Shown: in pieces, positions 8,689 through 13,969 of the stretch
Numbering within the stretch: position 1 is the first letter of the stretch
How the letters are laid out: every line of letters begins with the position of its first letter
Assembly (NCBI GenBank): GCA_004151065.3
Contig: NWUY0300030801.1
Span: 24,699-38,667 of the forward strand
DNA length: 13,969 nucleotides
Origin: Larix sibirica
Lineage: Eukaryota > Streptophyta > Pinopsida > Pinales > Pinaceae
Direction of reading: 5' to 3'
Position numbers and translations under genes: made by a program
The notes under the pieces: model-generated
Seen by the model: the letters and a program-made list of their open reading frames with translations, nothing else
Database searches by the model: none
Told to the model about the DNA's origin: nothing

Positions 8689-8713
8689 TATCGCTATTTG
8701 GAGAACCAATTTT
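8689..8713 (+). repeat. 25-base exact repeat (partner at 9449-9473)
   Basis: A 25-base block beginning TATCGCTATTTGGAGAACC is identical at 8689-8713 and 9449-9473, while the flanking sequence differs on both sides. The second copy lies at the start of module B. Confidence 0.75.
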
Positions 8714-8818
8714 CCACTTTCCAACCATTGGCCAATGAACGCACTATCATCTATCCATGTCAATATGCCATGCCGACCTTCTTCCTTAAAAAAAAGAACT
8801 TTCTAAAAGCAGCAAAAC
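8710..8818 (+). repeat. Diverged direct repeat pair, copy 1 (partner 8963-9068)
   Basis: This copy and 8963-9068 share the series TTTTCCACTTT, CAACCATT, AATGA, CACGC or GCAC, CTATCAT, GTCAA, ATGCC, GACCTTCTT, then an A-rich run and AACTTTC. The copies lie about 254 bases apart in direct orientation. Confidence 0.65.
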
Positions 8819-8962
8819 TGCAAAGAAAACTCAAACAAAATGGCAACACAAACCTCGAAAGCGGGTGAAAAGTCGAGAAAGTTAGCATTAAAACCCCACA
8901 CACATGATCATTCAATATGGAAACATGCATTGATTCCAACCCTAGATTTCGTAGTTGTTGGA

Positions 8963-9068
8963 TTTTTCCACTTTGCAACCATTTACAAATGATCACGCTA
9001 TCATATAGCGACGTCAAAATGCCTTTTTGACCTTCTTACATAAAAAAATAAACTTTCAAAACAAAGGC
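8963..9068 (+). repeat. Diverged direct repeat pair, copy 2 (partner 8710-8818)
   Basis: This is the second copy of the pair, with the same ordered words and an A-rich tail before AACTTTC. There is no coding content. The stretch between the copies and up to 9300 shows nothing recognisable. Confidence 0.65.
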
Positions 9069-9303
9069 CGAGGCTGTTAGTGCCATTACGGCACAAATAT
9101 CGCAATATCCTTTGATTAAGGTGAACAATAAAATATCCATTATGCTACTCCATAAATAAACCTATGGCATTCAATGCAAGGTTCACCACCTTTTCATAAG
9201 GTTGCAAACACGGCCCTATGACCTGGGCTATGTGCAACACGCCTGTGAGATAACCTCTTGTCATTGCACAACCTCCAACGCGAACACACGTCAATCCAAA
9301 CCC

Positions 9304-9670
9304 CCACTCCATGCTTCAATTCTATAGGAGGAAACATTGTTGAAGGTCAAGTTTGCTAGAGTTGAAGTTAAGATTGTTCTTTCTTACAAGGCCATTTTGA
9401 TGTTGTTATCAAACACGGTTGCACATATCCATGGAAAGGACACATTACTATCGCTATTTGGAGAACCAATTTTTCTTTACATAATATAAATAGGTAGGGG
9501 ACAAGTTGAAGAGAAAGTTGAATAGCTGTAATTGTTTTCAAATGGACTAGAAATAGATAGAAAAAGTTGGAGCAGGCCAAAGAAACTTTGTGGCAATGAA
9601 AAAGAAAGAAAGTTTCAATGGATATACAATTACAATAGAGTTCTTTATAACTTTAGCTGTGAAACTATGA
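9304..9670 (+). repeat. Mosaic repeat unit, copy 0 (modules A-B)
   Basis: Module A (9304-9430) has CATGCTTCAA, GTCAAGTTTGCTAGAGTT and a TTATCAAACA element. Module B (9441-9660) has CATTACTATCG, a GAAACCAA-like block, CATAATATAAATAG, a GAAGAG block, AATTNTTTTCAAAT and TGG(A)GC(A)GG, plus an AATG-A-rich segment. Module D between A and B is almost absent compared with copies 2 and 3. It is non-coding. Confidence 0.6.
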
Positions 9671-10020
9671 GCGTACAATTGATTTTCTAAGCATCAATGG
9701 CAAGATCATTTGCGAAGGCATTGGAATGAGCTGGAAGGAAAATGGCATGGGTGGAATTGTTCACGAGATTGTTACTGTTCTCTAAGGATCATTTTGCATT
9801 AGGTGGGAGGATCACCTAGCACTAGTTTGAAAATGAGCATTTGTTTTCTTCCCCTGTGACAGAAATATATCATCACATAATTTAGAAATCTCTAAGTAGG
9901 TGCATATTTTTCAACCCAGTTGTGTATCAATGGAAGCAAAAGATGCATTTATAATGGCAGTTGAGGAGAGCTGCAAATTGTATGTCGATGGCATGTGACT
10001 TGCGCACCTATTGAAGAAAT
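9671..10020 (+). repeat. Mosaic repeat unit, copy 1 (modules C-D)
   Basis: Module C (9671-9755) has ATTGATTTTCTAAGCATCAA and GAAGGCATTGGAA, then GCT(G/A)GAAGGAAAATGGCAT. Module D (9780-10017) has TCTAAGGATCATTTTGCATT, an AATATATCA element, TGTGTATCAATGGAA, and CACCTAT near its end. Modules A, B and E are missing from this copy. No open frame is shared with the other copies. Confidence 0.6.
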
Positions 10021-10100
10021 GAATGAATAAAGAAAAAATGTCACTTTGAATAAGAGCAAACCAATTTTATCAGAATTTTTCTTTGTGCATTGTTTCCTTC

Positions 10101-10267
10101 ATTCTCCATGTGCCTCCCTTTTGCACCCTTTAAAATGAAGTTAGAGGTAGTTGAAAACTACTTTTTAACTAAGGTATTTAGTTAGGATAAGTTAATAAGT
10201 CATTAATTTCCTTATGCCTCCCCTTTTATCCTTTTAAAAAAAAGAATTAGAAGTTGTTGCCAACCAT
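10101..10267 (+). repeat. Repeat module P, copies 2 and 3 in tandem
   Basis: Two units about 104 bases apart each begin near TGCCTCCC (10111 and 10215). Each runs into TTTTA..., GAA-TTAGA(G/A)GTAGTTG-like sequence, and ends in TTTTTAACTAA or CTTTTAGTTAA. They match module P at 8478-8535. Confidence 0.55.
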
Positions 10268-10497
10268 CTTTTAGTTAACACACTTAGGTCCAACTGTTGA
10301 CAAAATTCTTGTCAAAATAATGGGACTGTTGACAAATTGTCACTTGTAAACACACTGCAAATCGAAGGAATTTTAATTGTTGCAGACACGCATACAAGCA
10401 CCTAACATAATAGATCATAGGCATAGGAGCATTGCACAAATCCATGCAAGGACCACACTGTAGTCCATAAATTTTTATATGCACTTAGAACATTGCA

Positions 10498-10694
10498 TAT
10501 TCAAATTCAGAAACTATGCAGGTGTGTCTTGACGCATTTTATAACACTGAAACCAGAGCATACATCCACAAAGTGCAATTTATCATTGCATGGTTACATA
10601 AACATCATGATGATAACATTGAAAAATCATAGTTTATGTTAACATTGTTATTAACTACTAGAATGCAGTGTGAAAATGTGCATTTGGAAATAGA
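10498..10694 (+). repeat. Repeat module X, copy 2
   Basis: This is the diverged partner of 8536-8686: GAAACTATGCAG, GTCTTGACG, CATACATCCACAAA, TTATGTTAACATT, ATGCAGT and TGTGCATTTGGAAATA. About 45 bases rich in ACAT and GATGATAACATT are present here and absent from copy 1. Confidence 0.7.
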
Positions 10695-10739
10695 TTATAA
10701 TTACAAAATATAGTTTCATGATAGCATGCTCACATAAAC

Positions 10740-11369
10740 ATTAGTTCTAAAGGTATGAGCATATAATTGATTTTGCAATCATCTTTGTAAACAAAGGATG
10801 TTGAAGCTCAAGTTTTCTAGAGTTCAAGCTAAGCTTGTTCTAGCACAAAATAAACTCTATTATGTCTCTCCAAGGACATTTTTTTATATTCTTATCAAAC
10901 ACCCAGGCATATGTCTCCATCCGCTCTCTAAATACCATTTTGCAATTGTATGCTAATGACATGTCATTTGTGCACCTATCCAAGCAGACTATACCTCACA
11001 ACTGCTATCTTTCCAACCAATGTTGCTTTGTAGAAGATAAACGGGCACATGAAAATATTGAAAAGAACAATCCATGTGCACATTTGAAAAAAAAAGGATA
11101 GTTCTAATTATTTTCAAATAAGCCGGAAAAATACAACACAGGGAAACTTTGGCCCAATGCAAAAAATGAAGTTTTCAATAGTTATACAACTCAAATAAAT
11201 CTCTTTAAAACGTTTTTAAGTAAAGTGGCAAGGGACGCCAAAAAAATCACTTGTCTGAAGGAACTGTGCTATAATGCAAAAAGAAATACTGTGCAAGGGT
11301 TTCACAATCTATGAACTAGTAGGAAATGTTGTTAGTTTTAGCATAGTGATAATATCCTTAGATAAACAT
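10740..11369 (+). repeat. Mosaic repeat unit, copy 2 (modules C-A-D-B-E)
   Basis: The order is a shortened C (10750-10790, GAGCATATAATTGATTTT), A (10800-10905, TTTTCTAGAGTTCAAGCTAA and CTATTATGT), a shortened D (10920-10985, GCAATTGTATGCTAATGACA then GTGCACCTAT), B (10986-11220), and E (11250-11340, CTGAAGGAACTG then CTATAATGCAAAAAGAAA). It is non-coding, and no single reading frame runs through more than a small part of it. Confidence 0.6.
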
Positions 11370-12230
11370 TGATTTTCTGAGCATCAACACTACAAACATT
11401 TATCGAAGGCATTGGAACTAGCTAGAAGGAAAATGGCATTATTTCCAATGTTCATGTCCTTGTCAAGTAGTCCCATGCTTCAAATTTGCAAGGGCTTTTG
11501 TTCTATGGAAGCAAACGTTGTTAAAGGTCAAATTTCCTAGAGTTCAAGCTATAACCCTGTTGTGTCAAAAAAACCAAAGTCTATTATGTGTCCTTGGAGG
11601 TTATCTCTATACTGTTATAAAACATGGATGCGTATGTATGTATGCTTTTTTCTAAGGATCATCTTGCATTGGGATAGGGAAGTGCTTGACATTGGTTGGA
11701 AAATAAGCATCTCTTTTTTTTCGCAACAATAATATATCAGGACATAGTTTACACATCTTTAAGCATGCGTAGTTTCCCAATCCAACTGTGCATCAATGGA
11801 ATTAAAATATGCATTACAAATGACAGTTGAGTAATGTGCACCTATGCAAGCAAATGATACATCACTATAGATATTCGGGAAACCAACTTTGCTTTGCACA
11901 ACATAAATAGACACAAAGAAAAGAATTGAAGAGACCAATCCATGTAGACATTTGCAAAGCATATAGTTTTAATTATTCAGGATTAAGCATGAAATAGACA
12001 AAAAAAGGTGGAGCGGTCCAACAAAAAAAAAACATTGTCCCAATGCAAAAAAAAGGATAGCTTCAACAACTTTATAGCTATAATGGACCTTTTTGACAAG
12101 TTTTTTTAAACAAGGTGCAAAAAATAAGGAAAAAGAAGCAATATTCTGAAGGAACTGCTCTATAATGCAAAAAGAAACACTATGATAGTGTTTTCTAAAT
12201 GCTAAACTAGCAGAAGAAGCTACTACATAT
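11370..12230 (+). repeat. Mosaic repeat unit, copy 3 (modules C-A-D-B-E, fullest copy)
   Basis: This is the longest copy, about 860 bases. C is 11370-11440 (GATTTTCTGAGCATCAAC), A 11476-11645 (TTCCTAGAGTTCAAGCTATA), D 11648-11860 (TCTAAGGATCATCTTGCATT and CTGTGCATCAATGGAA), B 11862-12120 and E 12133-12230 (CTGAAGGAACTG, CTATAATGCAAAAAGAAA). It contains two A-rich tracts within B. A short TATG microsatellite (about 11633-11644) sits at the A-D border. It is non-coding, and I recognise no transposable-element family. Confidence 0.65.
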
Positions 12231-12262
12231 ACAAGTTCTCTATTATTTTTTTTCCCTCGCAG

Positions 12263-12314
12263 GATTTTGATATACAAAATTGGCAAATTTGCAGAACAAC
12301 TTCAATCACTCAGG
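12263..12314 (+). other. Candidate small exon with splice-site-like borders
   Basis: A T-rich tract (12245-12259) ending CTCGCAG precedes 52 bases followed by GTATGT (12315-12320), close to plant acceptor and donor consensus. Of three frames two are open; one reads ILIYKIGKFAEQLQSLR with 1 + 51 bases. I do not recognise the peptide. The segment lies just beyond the repeat mosaic and has no counterpart inside it. Further acceptor-like sites occur at 12461 (TTGTTGCAG) and 12558 (TTTGTAG), but no following exon with a sensible frame could be chosen. It may be a chance match or a small exon whose long upstream intron holds the repeats. Confidence 0.2.
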
Positions 12315-12320
12315 GTATGT

Positions 12321-13589
12321 GATCTCGGCAATGATATTATGGAATGTTAGTGTAAACAGAGTCTATATGAAAATACTACGCAATTGGAATACCATAGTTG
12401 AAATGCTCTTTGTGTAAGCATAGTATGGAATTTATGTAAGTGTTGGGCTGTTTTGTTGCAGCAATGGCACATGCAATGTTGCATCAATAGTTCCATCTTT
12501 TATTTTCATAATGTACTCGAGGAAATGCTCATGTTTGAATGATGCATTCTGTTTGTAGGTTCCACACTGTTACTGAGCAAGCTAGCAGGCCTAGTGCCCA
12601 ATAAGCACATGCAAGGACTTGTGACCCAATTTCACCTCCATGATAAATATTTAACTTCTTCGAAGAGTCTTAACCTCCAAGGGGAGATCCCTCATTAGTG
12701 TACCTATAAAAAATTACACCAAAGACCTTCCACAACCTCATATATAGATCAGTGCCTCATGGAGTCGACAGAGAATGAAGAAGACATATCAAAATGTAAT
12801 TATGACGAAGCAATAGTTTTGCAACAAATATTGTAGCATGGATTATGAGAATGCCTAAGATTAAATGCTATTATCAGTATATTTTAGTATGGCATCAAGT
12901 AACAAGCAATGTCCAAGTATATTTAGTTTGCCCAGATTTTGTTAGTCACCATGAATAACAGTGGTCAATTTCAACAATGTATTAGGACAATAGTCATCCA
13001 AGATTCATTACCAACATCAAATACTTCAAAGTGGATGCAAACCAAAAAATGATGATGGGGTAGCTGTCAAGTATTCTAATATTATACTTTGCAAAATAGT
13101 GGATATCAACTTGTTAAAGATCTAGCAAAGAAAATCAGACTTTAATGACAATTCAAAGCAAAACAATCTTATATTAACAACAGTCTTGTAATAATAGATT
13201 TTAACCTTCAAATAACAATATCAGTCACATATGCCTACTATAATAGCCTTTCATCCAACAATAATAATTCACCAATTCAATATAGTTATCTCCAACAATG
13301 AGTATTACACTTAAACCAAAGGTTTTTCTATTGATTATCAAACAATGGTGATATTCAAACAATAATTGACATCTTTAGATATCAACCAAACCAAATCAAA
13401 TTTGAACACCTTAACTTTATAGATCATATCTGATTTACAAATCTTGTAGCATGCATATAGTAACAAATGTAGTCCCTTATGTCAATCTTTGCTAGACAGT
13501 GTTAAAGTCATTTTTTTATAAGTATAACTTGTCTTTGGCTAACCCCTTTTGTGATATTTATGTTGTATTTTAGTGTTGCAAACTTTAGG
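12321..13589. other. AT-rich non-coding DNA, nothing recognised
   Basis: There is no open frame of interest, RNA gene or repeat copy of the modules seen at 7-12 kb. CAA/ATT-rich words (for example around 13190-13290) are common but not ordered enough to call a repeat. Confidence 0.5.
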
Positions 13590-13969
13590 GCAACATAAGC
13601 TAGGGTGACTGGAAGAGGAGGCAAGTGCCTCTGAGTAGAGCATTGTCACATGTGTGTGTATTAAGAAGGGGGGTCATGTGACCCAGTGACCTGCCCCTAG
13701 GAGCCTTGGATAGTAACCTCATGGCTACTTTCAACACAATGCACTCTCTCCTTGGTTCCAGAGCAATGATGACATCATCCTTAATGCCCAAGCCTGCAAA
13801 CACGATTAAGGGGGGGCATTGAGGGTTTTTCAACATATTTAGGGTTAGATGGGGCATGGAATTCCCCCCTAGTCACTCCATCCTTCATAGTGGATCCATT
13901 TGTTCAGTTCTATCTATTTTCGTCAGTCACTTTGGTAAACTATGGGGAAAATACCCCAAGTTACCCATG
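13590..13969. other. Less AT-rich terminal stretch with a short palindrome
   Basis: This stretch is more G+C-rich than the preceding kilobase. It has GGGTCA-TG-TGACCC (13671-13684), a perfect 6-base inverted repeat around TG, followed by a further CAGTGACC. An 85-codon minus-strand open frame (13857-13600) covers it but resembles no family I know and has a stop shortly upstream. It may be the edge of another element cut by the window end. Confidence 0.3.

Noticed and set aside
7651-8738. Open frames inside the 676-bp duplication and module X
   Set aside because: The frames are not kept open between the two copies, so they are not under coding constraint.
10862-11101. A 79-codon plus-strand open frame in mosaic copy 2
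   Set aside because: It crosses three repeat modules, and matching modules in copy 3 do not preserve the frame.
7141-12230. A CRISPR-like array or other prokaryotic repeat system
   Set aside because: Repeats are long, diverged and irregularly spaced, and the surrounding genes are plant nuclear.
11969-12286. A 105-codon minus-strand open frame rich in Phe, Leu and Lys
   Set aside because: The composition follows from A-rich tracts on the plus strand, and it runs across the end of a repeat module.

Overview
This is eukaryotic nuclear DNA from a land plant, most likely a seed plant. The evidence is one intact plant-specific regulator gene, a decayed plant-type Ty3/gypsy gag-protease fragment, AT-rich non-coding DNA (about one third G+C by eye) and long stretches of heavily diverged repeats. 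The low gene density and old, rearranged repeats would fit a large genome such as a conifer's, but that is inference. There are no bacterial-style operons, CRISPR arrays, rRNA genes or intact tRNA genes.

Layout. 1-320 is AT-rich with nothing recognised. 324-480 is a candidate tRNA-derived SINE on the minus strand, with A-box-like and B-box-like motifs and an oligo(A) end. 545-950 is the upstream region of the only confident gene; it holds a pyrimidine-rich patch with an imperfect direct repeat and two short upstream ORFs, the second overlapping the main start codon. 953-1915 is an intron-less 320-codon gene for a MAKR/BKI1-like membrane-associated kinase regulator. 1916-2640 is its downstream/3' region. 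2640-3467 is very AT-rich spacer.

3468-6315, minus strand, is a dead Ty3/gypsy fragment: proline-rich N-terminal gag, gag core, linker, split retropepsin-like protease, then decayed linker. It carries stops and frame changes, and no reverse transcriptase, RNase H or integrase is visible. 6316-7140 is non-coding, with a 48-bp two-copy tandem repeat. 7141-8490 is a direct tandem duplication of a roughly 676-bp non-coding unit. 8478-12230 is a mosaic of diverged, non-coding repeated modules in direct orientation, with an order that can be partly reconstructed. 12263-12314 is a weak candidate exon with good splice-site-like borders. The rest is non-coding; 13590-13969 is less AT-rich and contains a short palindrome.

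Only the MAKR-like gene is likely to make a protein. It is expected to act in receptor-kinase signalling at the plasma membrane. The rest is repeat-derived or intergenic, or possibly intronic from about 7 to 12.3 kb if the exon candidate is real. The most unusual content is the multi-module repeat mosaic at 7.1-12.2 kb, which I cannot assign to any known element family by reading.
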